From: Micromonospora echinospora
GTDB taxonomy: Bacteria; Actinomycetota; Actinomycetes; Mycobacteriales; Micromonosporaceae
DNA length: 64,000 nucleotides
Direction of reading: 5' to 3'
NCBI RefSeq assembly: GCF_014203425.1
Contig: NZ_JACHJC010000001.1
Coordinates: 5,606,001-5,670,000 of the forward strand
This document shows positions 1 to 8,254 of this stretch, piece after piece (position 1 is the first letter of the stretch; each line of letters begins with the position of its first letter). The notes under the pieces were generated by a model, which was not told the origin of the DNA, made no database searches, and saw only the letters and a program-made list of their open reading frames with translations. The translations under genes were made by a program, and so were the position numbers.

Positions 1-535
1 AGGACAGGTTGCGGGCGAACTCGTGCATCCGCTTGCTGATGCCGACGAACTCCAGCAGGCGCTCGGCCTTCTCCCGGCCCTCGCGCTCCTCCTTCCAGTG
101 CCGCGGCAGGCGCAGCAGGGCGGAGATCACGCTGGTCTTGTGGTGCGCGTCCGCGCCGACCTGGACGTTCTCCAGCGCGGTCATCTCCGGGAAGAGACGG
201 ATGTTCTGGAACGTACGCGCCATGCCCATCCGGGTGATCTGGTGGCGCTTCTTGCCACTGATCTTCTGGCCCAGGAACCGGATCTGTCCCTCGCTGGGCT
301 GGTAGATGCCGGTCATCGCGTTGAAGCAGGTGGTCTTGCCGGCGCCGTTCGGGCCGATCAGACCGAGGATCTCCCCCTTGTAGAGGGTGAAGTCCACGTC
401 GTTGAGGGCCACCACGCCGCCGAAGCGCAGCGTGACGTGGTCGACCTCCAACAACGGCTCCCGCTCGCTCACCGTCTCGACGACGGGGGCCGCCGCCTGG
501 ACCGGAACCTTCGGATTCTGCTCGGTGTCACTCAC
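1..535 (-). CDS. livG: Branched-chain amino acid ABC transporter ATPase LivG, N-terminal part
   Basis: LivG is one of the two cytoplasmic ATPases that power uptake of leucine, isoleucine and valine through the LivH-LivM channel. The visible 178 codons show Walker A GPNGAGKT at residues 61-68 and a Q-loop (RTFQNIRLF). The window ends just where the ABC signature motif would begin, so the C-terminal part and presumably livF lie outside. The GTG start at 535 overlaps the livM stop by 8 bases, which implies translational coupling. The first 27 residues before the ABC fold are a low-complexity extension. The family and the operon order are typical; only the end is missing. Confidence 0.93.
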   Translation of the reverse strand, partial: MSDTEQNPKVPVQAAAPVVETVSEREPLLEVDHVTLRFGGVVALNDVDFTLYKGEILGLIGPNGAGKTTCFNAMTGIYQPSEGQIRFLGQKISGKKRHQITRMGMARTFQNIRLFPEMTALENVQVGADAHHKTSVISALLRLPRHWKEEREGREKAERLLEFVGISKRMHEFARNLS

Positions 536-1667
536 CGACGATCACCTCCTTGCGGCGGTCCTTGAACTCCGCCGCCCGTCGCCGGTTCGGGATCAGGCCC
601 TGCGGCCGGAAGATCATCATCACCACGAGCACCAGGCCGAAGAAGAGGAACCGGTACTCGTACAGCTCGATGCCGAACAGCTCGATGCCGCGGAACCGCT
701 CGATCATGTACGCCACCAGGCCGCCGCCGACGATCGCGCCGACGATGTTGCCCGAGCCGCCGAAGATGACAGCGGCCAGGATGATGATCGAGTTGAGCAG
801 CTCGAAGTTCTGCGAGTTGACGAAGTTCTGCTTACCGGCGAACAACGCGCCGGCCAGGCCGGCGATGGCCGCGCCGGAGGCGAACGCCCACAGCTTGAAC
901 TTGAACGTCGGCACGCCCATCAGCTGGGCCGCGTCCTCGTCCTCGCGGATCGAGATCCAGGCCCGGCCGACCCGGCTGTGGGTCAGGTTCCGCACCCCGA
1001 TGACCACCAGGATGATCAGCGTGAGCACCAGCCAGTAGTACGGGCGGGCGTCGAGCACGCCGAACCACGGCCGGCCGTCGGCGTACTGGCCGGGCGGGTG
1101 CGGGATCTGGTTGAAGCCGCGCTGTCCCTTGAGGAACTCGGAGCTGACCGCCGCGATCCGGATCATCTCGGCGAAGCCGAGCGTCACCAGCGCCAGGTAG
1201 TCGCCGCGCAGACGCAGCGTCGGCGTACCGAGCATGACGCCGGAGACCATGGTCAGGCCGATCGCGATCGGCACCACCACCAGCCACGGCCACAGCGTCT
1301 TGACGTTGCTGCTCGGCGAGGTCAGCACCGCCACGGTGTACGCGCCGACGGCGAAGAAGCCGAAGTAGCCGAGGTCGAGCAGGCCGGCGAAGCCGACCAC
1401 GATGTTGAGCCCGACCGCCAGCAGCACGTAGATCGAGACCGTGAACATCACCTGGGTGAAGTTCGCGCCGGGCGTCGGGATCGGCCCGAGGTACTGGTAG
1501 AACTCCTTGTTCGGCAGCGCGTAGAAGAACGCGATGACCGCGACCAGCAGCACCCAGCGCACCCAGCGCGGCGCGTGGTGCCAGCGCTCCGAGATCGCGT
1601 GCCGGCCCTGCCGCAGCTTGTCCGCCGCCGTCTCCCGCCGCTCCGGCGGGTCGATGGTGGTCGTCAT
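528..1667 (-). CDS. livM: Branched-chain amino acid ABC transporter permease LivM
   Basis: This is a 379-residue integral membrane subunit of the Liv importer. Many hydrophobic helices are visible, for example around GLNIVVGFAGLLDLGYFGFF, a conserved LivM core segment, and a C-terminal FRPQGL motif found in LivM/LivH proteins. I chose the ATG at 1667 (protein begins MTTTIDPPERR) because it overlaps the livH stop as ATGA. An upstream in-frame start would intrude far into livH. The first 50 residues are charged and precede the first helix, as in longer actinobacterial LivM proteins. Downstream it overlaps livG by 8 bases. Confidence 0.95.
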   Translation of the reverse strand: MTTTIDPPERRETAADKLRQGRHAISERWHHAPRWVRWVLLVAVIAFFYALPNKEFYQYLGPIPTPGANFTQVMFTVSIYVLLAVGLNIVVGFAGLLDLGYFGFFAVGAYTVAVLTSPSSNVKTLWPWLVVVPIAIGLTMVSGVMLGTPTLRLRGDYLALVTLGFAEMIRIAAVSSEFLKGQRGFNQIPHPPGQYADGRPWFGVLDARPYYWLVLTLIILVVIGVRNLTHSRVGRAWISIREDEDAAQLMGVPTFKFKLWAFASGAAIAGLAGALFAGKQNFVNSQNFELLNSIIILAAVIFGGSGNIVGAIVGGGLVAYMIERFRGIELFGIELYEYRFLFFGLVLVVMMIFRPQGLIPNRRRAAEFKDRRKEVIVGE

Positions 1668-2614
1668 GCGCGTGCCCTCCCCAGTGATTCGCCGAGCAGA
1701 CCGGTCGGCCGGAACATCAGCAGCACGACCAGCACCGCGAACGCGGCGAAGTCCTTCCACTGACTGCCGAACAGGCCCGCGGCGTAGTTCTCCACGACGC
1801 CGAGCAGCAACCCGCCGACGAGCGCGCCCCGCAGATTGCCGATACCGCCGAGCACCGCCGCGGTGAACGCCTTGAGGCCCAGCAGGAAGCCGACGCTGTA
1901 CGTGAGCGTCTGGATCCGCACGTCGTAGAGCAGGCCCGCGACGCCGGCCATGGTGCCACCGGCGATGAAGACCATCAGGATGATGCGGTCCTTGTTGACG
2001 CCCATCAGGGCCGCCGTGTTGGCGTCCTGGGCCACCGCCCGGATGCCGCGGCCGGTACGGCTGCGGTTGATGAACTGGTCCAGCGCGAACATCATCACCA
2101 GCGCGGAGCCGACAGTGAGCAGCTGCACCGCGTCGATCGGCACCCCGGCGATGTGGAACAGCGGCTTCGAGCTGACCAGGATCGGCGCGCCCTCCGGCCG
2201 ACGCCGGGTGTAGACGCCGAACGCCTCGGAGATGGCGATCGAGGCGCCGATGGCGGTGATGAGGAACGCCAGCGGCGGCGCGTTGCGCTTGCGCAGCGGC
2301 CGGTACGCCACCCGTTCGATCACCGTCGCGGTGCCCGCCGAGGCGATGGCTGCCACGATCATCGCCACCAGCAGGTAGAACAGGATCGAGCCGAGGCCGC
2401 TGACCTGCGAGTTCTGGTCGAGTCCGAATCCGTTCCAGGTCCAGATCGCGGCGAACGCGCCGGCGATGAAGACCTCGGAGTGGGCGAAGTTGATGAGCCT
2501 TAGCACGCCGTACACAAGCGTGTAGCCGAGCGCGACCAGGGCGTAGATGGCGCCCTGCGTCAAGCCGGTCGTGGTGAGTTCCCCGAAGTTGGAGAACAAT
2601 CCGTCGAAGTCCAA
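1664..2614 (-). CDS. livH: Branched-chain amino acid ABC transporter permease LivH
   Basis: LivH is the second membrane subunit of the Liv importer (316 residues with the start chosen here). It carries the family hallmark GYTLVYGVLRLINFAHSE near residue 25, several transmembrane helices, and the C-terminal FRPTGLLGE motif. I prefer a TTG start at 2614, giving a protein that begins LDFDGLFSNFGEL, because a GGAG element lies about 10 bases upstream and the family normally starts close to this point. A longer frame runs up to 2689 through the terminator hairpin, which makes it an unlikely coding extension. The stop overlaps the livM ATG. Confidence 0.93.
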   Translation of the reverse strand: MDFDGLFSNFGELTTTGLTQGAIYALVALGYTLVYGVLRLINFAHSEVFIAGAFAAIWTWNGFGLDQNSQVSGLGSILFYLLVAMIVAAIASAGTATVIERVAYRPLRKRNAPPLAFLITAIGASIAISEAFGVYTRRRPEGAPILVSSKPLFHIAGVPIDAVQLLTVGSALVMMFALDQFINRSRTGRGIRAVAQDANTAALMGVNKDRIILMVFIAGGTMAGVAGLLYDVRIQTLTYSVGFLLGLKAFTAAVLGGIGNLRGALVGGLLLGVVENYAAGLFGSQWKDFAAFAVLVVLLMFRPTGLLGESLGRARA

Positions 2615-2637
2615 GGGAGGGACGCTCCGTCGCTCAA

Positions 2638-2681
2638 GAGAAAAAGAGGGTGCGGCCGGGAGCCAGCTCCCGGCCGCACCC
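2638..2681 (-). terminator. Intrinsic terminator between livJ and livH
   Basis: On the minus strand a 15-bp G+C-rich stem (2648-2662 pairing with 2667-2681) with a 4-base loop is followed directly by a T-rich run at about 2638-2647. This is a textbook rho-independent terminator, unusual in such G+C-rich DNA. It sits between livJ and the permease genes, so it probably lowers transcription of livHMGF relative to the binding protein. Confidence 0.85.
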
Positions 2682-2719
2682 GCGATCACTACTCAATCGC
2701 CAGTCCAGCGATCGAACGC

Positions 2720-3880
2720 TCAGGACTTGGGGATCTCCTGGTCCGGGACGACCTTGCCGCCCTGCACCTTGAACGCCCAGACCTTGACCTGCGCCGGGTC
2801 GAGCTCGCCGCCCTCGACGAACTTGTAGCTGGCGGCCACGCCCTCGCCGCTGTAGCCCTTCACGAACTCCAGCAGGTCGGCGCGGGTGCTCTTGCCGGCC
2901 TTGATGCCCGCCAGCAGGATGGTCGCCGCGTCGTAGGCGGTGTCGCTGTAGGTGCCCGGGTCGGTGCCGTTGAGCGCCTTGAAGTCGGCGGCGAAGGTGC
3001 CGCGCGCCTCGGTGGACGGAGCGCAGGGGCAGGTGAGGATGGTGCCCTCGGCGGCGGCAGCACCGGCGGAGGTGATGTACGCGCCGTCGTTCACGCCGTC
3101 ACCGGCGACCAGCGGAGCGGTGACACCGGCAGCGGTGAGCTGCTTACGGATCAGGCCGGCCTCCTGGTAGTAGCCGCCGTAGAAGACCGCCTTCACGTTG
3201 GCGGCCTTGACCTTGGTGACCACACCGGAGAACTCGACCTGCTTGCCCTCGCCCTGGACCTTGTCGCTGCCCACGACCGAGGCGCCGAGCACCTTCTTGA
3301 CCTCGTCGGCCAGGCCGGCGCCGTACGCGGACTGGTCGTCGATGACGTAGACCCGGTCGGCCTTCATCACGTTCTTGATGTAGTTACCGGCGGCGGGGCC
3401 CTGGCTCAGGTCGTTGCCGACCGCGCGGAAGAACGTCTTCCAGCCCTGCTCGGCGAGGCTGGGACGGGTCGCGGAGGGGGTGATGGTGACCAGACCGGCC
3501 TCGTTGAACAGCGGACCGGCGGCCTCGGACTCGCCCGAGTAGGCCGGACCCACGACACCCAGGATCTTGGTGTCGTCGATCGCCTTCTGGGCCAGCTGCG
3601 GCGCCTGGTCCGGGCTGCCCTGCGAGTCGAGCTCGGCGAGCTCGACCTTGCAGTCCGGGTTCTCCTTGTTGTACTTGTCGACGGCCAGCTTGACGCCGTT
3701 CTTCTCGTTGATGCCCAGCGCGGCCGAGCTACCGGTCAGCGCGCCGAAGAAAGCGATCTTGCTCCCGCAGGCGCTGCCCCCGGAACCCTCATCGTCGCTG
3801 CCGCTGGAACAAGCGGTGCCACCGGCGACGAGCGCCAGCATGGCGACCCCGCCGATCACGCGTGCGAGCTTCTGCCTCAA
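2720..3880 (-). CDS. livJ: Branched-chain amino acid-binding lipoprotein LivJ
   Basis: This is the extracytoplasmic substrate-binding protein of the Liv importer (386 residues). A basic N-terminus, a hydrophobic stretch and the lipobox-like GGTAC at about residues 18-22 predict a lipid-anchored protein. The remainder matches the type I periplasmic binding fold of Leu/Ile/Val-binding proteins (for example GALTGSSAALGINEKNG and the Gly-rich hinge segments). The TTG start at 3880 has a strong GGAGGAGGG ribosome binding site 8 bases upstream. A longer frame would reach 4057 but has no ribosome site and would bury the signal peptide. It is the first gene of the liv unit and is separated from livH by a terminator. 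Confidence 0.95.
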   Translation of the reverse strand: MRQKLARVIGGVAMLALVAGGTACSSGSDDEGSGGSACGSKIAFFGALTGSSAALGINEKNGVKLAVDKYNKENPDCKVELAELDSQGSPDQAPQLAQKAIDDTKILGVVGPAYSGESEAAGPLFNEAGLVTITPSATRPSLAEQGWKTFFRAVGNDLSQGPAAGNYIKNVMKADRVYVIDDQSAYGAGLADEVKKVLGASVVGSDKVQGEGKQVEFSGVVTKVKAANVKAVFYGGYYQEAGLIRKQLTAAGVTAPLVAGDGVNDGAYITSAGAAAAEGTILTCPCAPSTEARGTFAADFKALNGTDPGTYSDTAYDAATILLAGIKAGKSTRADLLEFVKGYSGEGVAASYKFVEGGELDPAQVKVWAFKVQGGKVVPDQEIPKS

Positions 3881-4137
3881 GGCCCGAACCCTCCTCCGTC
3901 CATGATCCGAACCACCCACCGCCGATTGGCCCTTGCGGGGTGGACGAACCAAGACCGTCGTCGCCGGTCTGGGGCGGGACGTTATCCCACCGCGAGCGGC
4001 GGCGTAAGACCTGGAAAGCGGGGTTGACCGAACCGTTACACGCGGTGGCGGATTCAAGCCGATCGCCGTAAGAACCGAAGGCGGGGAAAGGCTCTGACCG
4101 ACTAATCCTCGGTAACGGGCCCATCATCGATCACCCG

Positions 4138-5346
4138 CTACCGATCGATGGCCGGCAACGACCCCCACCAGGCACGGGACGTTTTCCCGTCGTCGGTGGC
4201 CACGAACAGCCCGGCGTCGCCGACGGCCACCGCCAGCGCGGCGTCGCCACCGTCCGGCACCGGCACCGGAGTGATCACCGGAAGCCACGACGCGCCGCCG
4301 TCACGCGACATCCAGAGCCGTCGCTGAGCCCCGTCACCGGTCACCGCGACGAGCCGCCGCCCCGACGCCGCGAGCGCATCCACCGACGGCACCCCGGGAC
4401 CCGCCGTACCGAACCCGCCGACCCGCCGCCATCCCTGCGCCGTACCCACCGGCCCCGCGGACCGCGAGCCGCAGTCGTCGCACCCGCGCCACACCGCGAA
4501 CCGGTCGCCCACCGGCCCGAGGACCACCGGCCCGCCGTCGGCCGGCGCCACCCGCTCCGCCGCCCCGGCGGCGCCCTTCGGCACCGGCAACGCCGCCCGC
4601 CGCCACACCCGCCCGTCGGCCGAGAACCACGCGAGCGGCGCCCGGGCCGCCCCGCCGGGCGGCAGCAGTGACCCCACCACCAGCCAGCCCGAGCCCACCG
4701 CCGCCACGTCGTAGGCAGCAGTCCGGCCCCGGCCGTCACTTCCCAGCTCGTCGACGCCCTCGCGCAGGACGAACCCCTCGGCGTCCGGTGACGTCCACAC
4801 CGCCGCGCCGCCGACGCGCGCCCCGGCGACCAGCCACCCGCCCGGCCCGGCCGCCAGCCGCGACGCGCTGACCGCGCGCGGGCCGCCGAACAGCTCGAAC
4901 GCCGCCGGCGCCTCCCGCAACGGCCCGCCCGGCCGCCAGACCCACGTCCCGGTACGCGGATTGCCGTGCACGCCACCCGTCTTCGCGCCCAGCGCCGCCA
5001 TCCCGTCGCCCCGGCAGGCGACCGCGTAGAGCACGTGCTGGCGGCCGTAGAACGACTGCGCGCGTACCGGGATCGGCGACCAGGTCACGCCGTCCGATGA
5101 GGACCATGCCGCCGGCCGGGTCTCCCCCGCCGGATCGATCAGCCCGCCCACCACGTACCAGCGGCCGGCGCAGCGCGCCGCGTCACGTGGCACCGGGCGG
5201 CCCACGGCGCCGGCGGGAAGCGCCAACTCCACGGCCCGCCACTGCGGACGCACCGGCGCGGGCACCGGAAGCGGGCGCGGGGTGGCGTGACAGGCTGCCA
5301 GGAGCAACACGGCGACGAGCGCCGGCCGGACGCGCGCGGAAGGCAT
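4138..5346 (-). CDS. Secreted lipoprotein with BNR/Asp-box repeats, function unknown
   Basis: The 402-residue product has a short signal peptide ending in the lipobox LLAAC at about residues 15-19, so it should be anchored outside the membrane. The body holds several Asp-box-like motifs typical of beta-propellers: SSDGVTW, SADGRVW and SRDGGASW. Such repeats occur in sialidases and in many non-enzymatic propellers. I see no sialidase FRIP motif and no obvious catalytic set, so an enzyme activity should not be assumed. The gene stands alone, downstream of pdtaR on the same strand with a 36-bp gap. The ATG at 5346 is the only sensible start in front of the signal peptide. Confidence 0.75.
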   Translation of the reverse strand: MPSARVRPALVAVLLLAACHATPRPLPVPAPVRPQWRAVELALPAGAVGRPVPRDAARCAGRWYVVGGLIDPAGETRPAAWSSSDGVTWSPIPVRAQSFYGRQHVLYAVACRGDGMAALGAKTGGVHGNPRTGTWVWRPGGPLREAPAAFELFGGPRAVSASRLAAGPGGWLVAGARVGGAAVWTSPDAEGFVLREGVDELGSDGRGRTAAYDVAAVGSGWLVVGSLLPPGGAARAPLAWFSADGRVWRRAALPVPKGAAGAAERVAPADGGPVVLGPVGDRFAVWRGCDDCGSRSAGPVGTAQGWRRVGGFGTAGPGVPSVDALAASGRRLVAVTGDGAQRRLWMSRDGGASWLPVITPVPVPDGGDAALAVAVGDAGLFVATDDGKTSRAWWGSLPAIDR

Positions 5347-5382
5347 GGATCCGATCCTATCGATCGGACGCCTTCCGGCAGG

Positions 5383-5994
5383 TCAGGAAGCCGGCTGCTC
5401 GACCTCGCCGCCGGTGGTCTCGGCGAGGATCCGCTCGGCGACCTCCTTCATGGTCATTCGGTGGTCCATCGCGGTGCGCTGGATCCACTTGAACGCCTGC
5501 GGCTCGGTCATGCCGTACGTCGTCATCAGCGCGCCCTTGGCGCGCTCCACGGTCTTGCGGATCTCCAGCCGGTCGGTGAGGCCGGCCACCTCCGACTCCA
5601 GCGCGGCGATCTCCGAGTAGCGGGACAGCGCAATCTCGACCGCCGGCACCAGGTCGCTCTTCTGGAACGGCTTGACCAGGTACGCCATCGCGCCCGCCGC
5701 CCGCGCCCGCTCCACCAGGTCACGCTGGCTGAACGCGGTCAGGATGATGACCGGGGCGATGCGCGCGCCGGCGATCCGCTCGGCGGCGGCCAGCCCGTCC
5801 ATGATCGGCATCTTGATGTCAAGGATGACCAGGTCCGGCTTGAGTTCCTCGGCGAGCTTGACGGCGGTCTCGCCGTCACCGGCCTCGCCGACCACCTCGT
5901 AGCCCTCTTCGACGAGCATCTCGGCCAGGTCCAGCCGGATGAGCGCCTCGTCCTCGGCGATCAGAACGCGCTTGCGCTCGGCGTCCGCCTGCAT
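5383..5994 (-). CDS. pdtaR: ANTAR-domain response regulator PdtaR
   Basis: PdtaR-type proteins pair a receiver domain with an RNA-binding ANTAR domain and act as antiterminators when phosphorylated by a PdtaS-type histidine kinase. The receiver domain is clear: the acidic pocket in AEDEALIRLD, the phospho-acceptor Asp in DLVILDIKMP and the conserved Lys in YLVKPF. The C-terminal 60 residues (RKTVERAKGALMTTYGM onward) match ANTAR. I start at the ATG at 5994 (MQADAERKRVLIAEDE, 203 residues). A GTG at 6033 would add 13 residues but lies inside a hairpin. The kinase partner is not in the window, which is normal in actinobacteria. Confidence 0.93.
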   Translation of the reverse strand: MQADAERKRVLIAEDEALIRLDLAEMLVEEGYEVVGEAGDGETAVKLAEELKPDLVILDIKMPIMDGLAAAERIAGARIAPVIILTAFSQRDLVERARAAGAMAYLVKPFQKSDLVPAVEIALSRYSEIAALESEVAGLTDRLEIRKTVERAKGALMTTYGMTEPQAFKWIQRTAMDHRMTMKEVAERILAETTGGEVEQPAS

Positions 5995-6027
5995 CTCGCC
6001 CACGAGCCACTCCCACCGGTTCGAACT

Positions 6028-6051
6028 CGACACCCGCCCTGCCGGGTGTCG
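6028..6051 (-). promoter_or_regulatory. Hairpin in the pdtaR leader
   Basis: An 8-bp perfect inverted repeat (CGACACCC ... GGGTGTCG) lies about 34 bases before the chosen pdtaR ATG and covers the alternative GTG start at 6033. It could fold in the 5' untranslated RNA. ANTAR proteins act on paired hairpins, but only one hairpin is seen here, so autoregulation is only a possibility. Confidence 0.4.
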
Positions 6052-6066
6052 CCGCCCCTAGCGTAG

Positions 6067-6099
6067 TAGGTAACCTATGGCACGACGCGAGAGCGTCGC
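6067..6099 (+). promoter_or_regulatory. Dyad TAGGTAACCTA and a small hairpin in front of the tRNA
   Basis: The 11-bp palindrome TAGGTAACCTA (6067-6077) and a 6-bp stem hairpin (CGACGC-GAGA-GCGTCG, 6084-6099) lie between pdtaR and the tRNA. They may belong to the tRNA promoter and leader. The palindrome resembles half of an iron-box core but is too short to claim an IdeR site. Confidence 0.3.
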
Positions 6100-6107
6100 G
6101 CGAGCCT

Positions 6108-6184
6108 GTCCCCGTATTCCAATCGGTAGAGAAACGGAGCTCAAACCTCCGACAGTGTGGGTTCGAATCCCACCGGGGACACCA
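6108..6184 (+). tRNA. tRNA with anticodon CAA (leucine-type) but short variable arm
   Basis: A full cloverleaf can be drawn by eye. The acceptor stem is GTCCCCG/CGGGGAC. U8 and A9 are present. The D arm has only about three pairs (TTC/GAA) and a GG-containing loop. The anticodon stem is CGGAG/CTCCG with loop CTCAAAC (anticodon CAA, U33 conserved). The variable region is about 5 bases. The T arm is GTGGG-TTCGAAT-CCCAC, the discriminator is A, and CCA is encoded. The anticodon reads the leucine codon TTG, yet bacterial tRNA-Leu normally has a long variable arm (class II), so this is an odd member or has a special role. It stands alone between pdtaR and a LAGLIDADG-like gene. Confidence 0.85.
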
Positions 6185-6215
6185 AATCGTCGTACGCGCG
6201 TTCGAAGATGGCCGC

Positions 6216-6965
6216 GTGCATCCACCCGAGATACGCGCGCGAGCACGTCAGGCCTTCCTGTCCGGGGCCACCGTCGCGGAGGCGGCCCGCGCAGTGGGCC
6301 TCAACTACCGCACCGTCTGGCACTGGTGCAGGGATCGGCCGGAACCGAAGCAGCACGGCACCGCGCTGCGGTGTTTCCGCTGCCGCGAGGGTGTCCGCGT
6401 TCCGACAGATCCGGCGGCCTATGCCTATCTCCTCGGGCTCTACCTGGGCGACGGGCATCTCGTGACCAGCGCGCGGGTGCCGGTGCTCCGGATCTCCTGC
6501 AGTGACAGCTGGCCCGGGCTGATCGAGGCGTGCGACGACGCCATGCGACGGGTCCTGGCGGAGAAGGTCCAGCGCGTCCGGCATCCGGGCTGCGTCAGCG
6601 TGCAGAGCTACGGCACGCACTGGCCGTGCCTGTTCCCCCAACACGGGCCCGGTAGGAAGCACCAGCGTCCGATCGTCCTCGCGGACTGGCAGCGCCCCAT
6701 CGTCGAGGCCCAGGCGGGCGACCTCCTGCGCGGCCTCTTCCACTCCGACGGGTGCCGCTTCGCCAACCGGGTCGTCGTGCGGGGCAAGGAGTACGTCTAT
6801 CCCCGTTACATGTTCAACAACGAGTCGGCCGACATCATGGGCCTGTGCCAGCAGGCCCTCGACCGGCTCGGCATCGCCTGGCGGATGAACCGCCGCAACT
6901 CGCTGTCGGTGGCCCGCCGGGAGGCAGTGGCCGCCCTCGACCAGCACGTCGGCCCGAAGTCGTGA
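6216..6965 (+). CDS. Helix-turn-helix protein with LAGLIDADG-like endonuclease domain
   Basis: The 249-residue product begins with a helix-turn-helix (about residues 8-38, ATVAEAARAVGLNYRTVWHW). A short Cys pair (CFRC) follows, then two LAGLIDADG-like helices: YLLGLYLGDGHL near residue 70 and LLRGLFHSDGC near residue 170, each ending in the acidic residue that would bind metal. Two such helices in one chain fit a monomeric homing-endonuclease fold. It is freestanding and not inside an intron or intein. The GTG start is 31 bases after the tRNA CCA end, so the two may share a transcript. Proteins of this type are often labelled transcriptional regulators; whether this one cuts DNA is unknown. 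Confidence 0.72.
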   Translation: MHPPEIRARARQAFLSGATVAEAARAVGLNYRTVWHWCRDRPEPKQHGTALRCFRCREGVRVPTDPAAYAYLLGLYLGDGHLVTSARVPVLRISCSDSWPGLIEACDDAMRRVLAEKVQRVRHPGCVSVQSYGTHWPCLFPQHGPGRKHQRPIVLADWQRPIVEAQAGDLLRGLFHSDGCRFANRVVVRGKEYVYPRYMFNNESADIMGLCQQALDRLGIAWRMNRRNSLSVARREAVAALDQHVGPKS

Positions 6966-6995
6966 CCGGCCCCCGACGCGGGCGACCGGCGCGCG

Positions 6996-8171
6996 TCAGA
7001 TCCGCGCCAGCGCCCGGGCGAGATCCGCCCGCAGGTCCTCCGGGTCCTCCAGGCCGACCGAGACGCGCAGCAGCCCGCCGCAGGGTTTGGCGTCGCCCTC
7101 GACCGGCCGGTGGGTGAGCGAGGCCGGGTGCTGGATCAGCGTGTCGACGCCGCCGAGCGACACCGCGTGCGTGATCAGTTCGCAGGCGCCGGCGACCTCG
7201 GCCGCGGCGGGCGCGCCGCCGCGTACCTCGAAGGCGAGCAGGCTGCCGGTGCCGGACATCTGCCGGCCGACGAGCCCGGCCGGGTCGTGCAGCGACGGGT
7301 GGTGGACGCGCTCGACGGCGGGGTGCCCGGCGAGCCAGGCGGCGAGCTTCTCCGCGCCGGCCTGCTGGGCGCGGACGCGCAGCGGGAGGGTCTGGATGCC
7401 GCGGTGCAGCAGGTACGCGCCGAGCGGGTGCAGGACGGCGCCGGTGACGGCGCGGACCTGGCGCAGCCGGGCCGCCCACTCGGGGGCGCAGGCGATCACA
7501 CCGGCGAGCACGTCGCCGTGGCCGCCGATGCTCTTGGTGGCGCTGTGCAGCACGAGCGCGGCGCCGTGGCGGGCGGGCTGCTGGAGCACCGGGGTGGCGA
7601 CGGTGTTGTCGACGAGCAGCGGGACGTCACCGGCGGCCTCGGCGAGCGCGGCGATGTCGACCAGGTCGAGGCTGGGGTTGGCCGGTGTCTCGACCAGCAC
7701 CAGCGCGGTGTCGGGGCGGATCGCGGCGGCCACGTCGGCGGGGGTGGCCCAGGTGACCTCGGTGCCGAGCAGGCCGGTGGCGAGGACGTGGTCGGTGCCG
7801 CCGTAGAGGGGGCGCACGGCGACGACGTGACGCTTGCCGTCCCGGGTGGCGGCGAGCAGGGCGGCGGTGAGCGCGGCCATGCCGCTGGCGAAGGCTACGG
7901 CCTCGGCGGTGCCTTCGAGCTGGGCGAGCGCGGTCTCGAACCGGGCCACTGTGGGGTTCCACAGGCGCTGGTAGACGGCGCTGCCGCCGGGCGGGAGCGG
8001 GCCACCGGTGGCGAGCGTCTCGTAGTCGTCGCCGCCGCCGGCCACCGAGGGCAGCGGGTTGGTGGTGGACAGGTCGATGGGCGGGACGTGGACGCCGAGC
8101 CCGGCGAGATCGGCGCGCCCGGCGTGTACGGCTGCGGTGTCCACGGAAGTCATGACGGAACTGTCGAACAT
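6996..8171 (-). CDS. Trans-sulfuration PLP enzyme (cystathionine/methionine gamma-lyase family)
   Basis: This is a 391-residue Cys/Met-metabolism PLP-dependent enzyme. Family marks are RPLYGGTDHVL (cofactor phosphate region), VETPANPSLDLVDI, VDNTVATPVLQQP and HSATKSIGGHGD, in which the Lys forms the Schiff base with PLP. Members interconvert cystathionine, homocysteine and cysteine or degrade methionine; the exact substrate cannot be read from the sequence. The ATG at 8171 is used because a TATCAG -10-like element ends 7 bases upstream, which suggests a leaderless transcript. An ATG at 8153 is the alternative. It is divergent from an Lrp regulator, which probably controls it in response to an amino acid. 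Confidence 0.88.
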   Translation of the reverse strand: MFDSSVMTSVDTAAVHAGRADLAGLGVHVPPIDLSTTNPLPSVAGGGDDYETLATGGPLPPGGSAVYQRLWNPTVARFETALAQLEGTAEAVAFASGMAALTAALLAATRDGKRHVVAVRPLYGGTDHVLATGLLGTEVTWATPADVAAAIRPDTALVLVETPANPSLDLVDIAALAEAAGDVPLLVDNTVATPVLQQPARHGAALVLHSATKSIGGHGDVLAGVIACAPEWAARLRQVRAVTGAVLHPLGAYLLHRGIQTLPLRVRAQQAGAEKLAAWLAGHPAVERVHHPSLHDPAGLVGRQMSGTGSLLAFEVRGGAPAAAEVAGACELITHAVSLGGVDTLIQHPASLTHRPVEGDAKPCGGLLRVSVGLEDPEDLRADLARALARI

Positions 8172-8254
8172 GACGACGCTGATAGGCAAGAGCAGCGAAC
8201 AAGATTCTGCCGGTGATGCTTTCGCCCGGCCGGGATTCGGTGAAGGATGGTCAC

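Noticed and set aside
3881..4137. GlnR or leucine-responsive operators upstream of livJ.
   Set aside because: Partial matches such as GTAAC followed by GTCAAC are too weak to distinguish from chance.
4138..5346. Calling the BNR-repeat lipoprotein a sialidase.
   Set aside because: Asp boxes alone are not diagnostic, and no FRIP motif or catalytic Arg triad could be placed.
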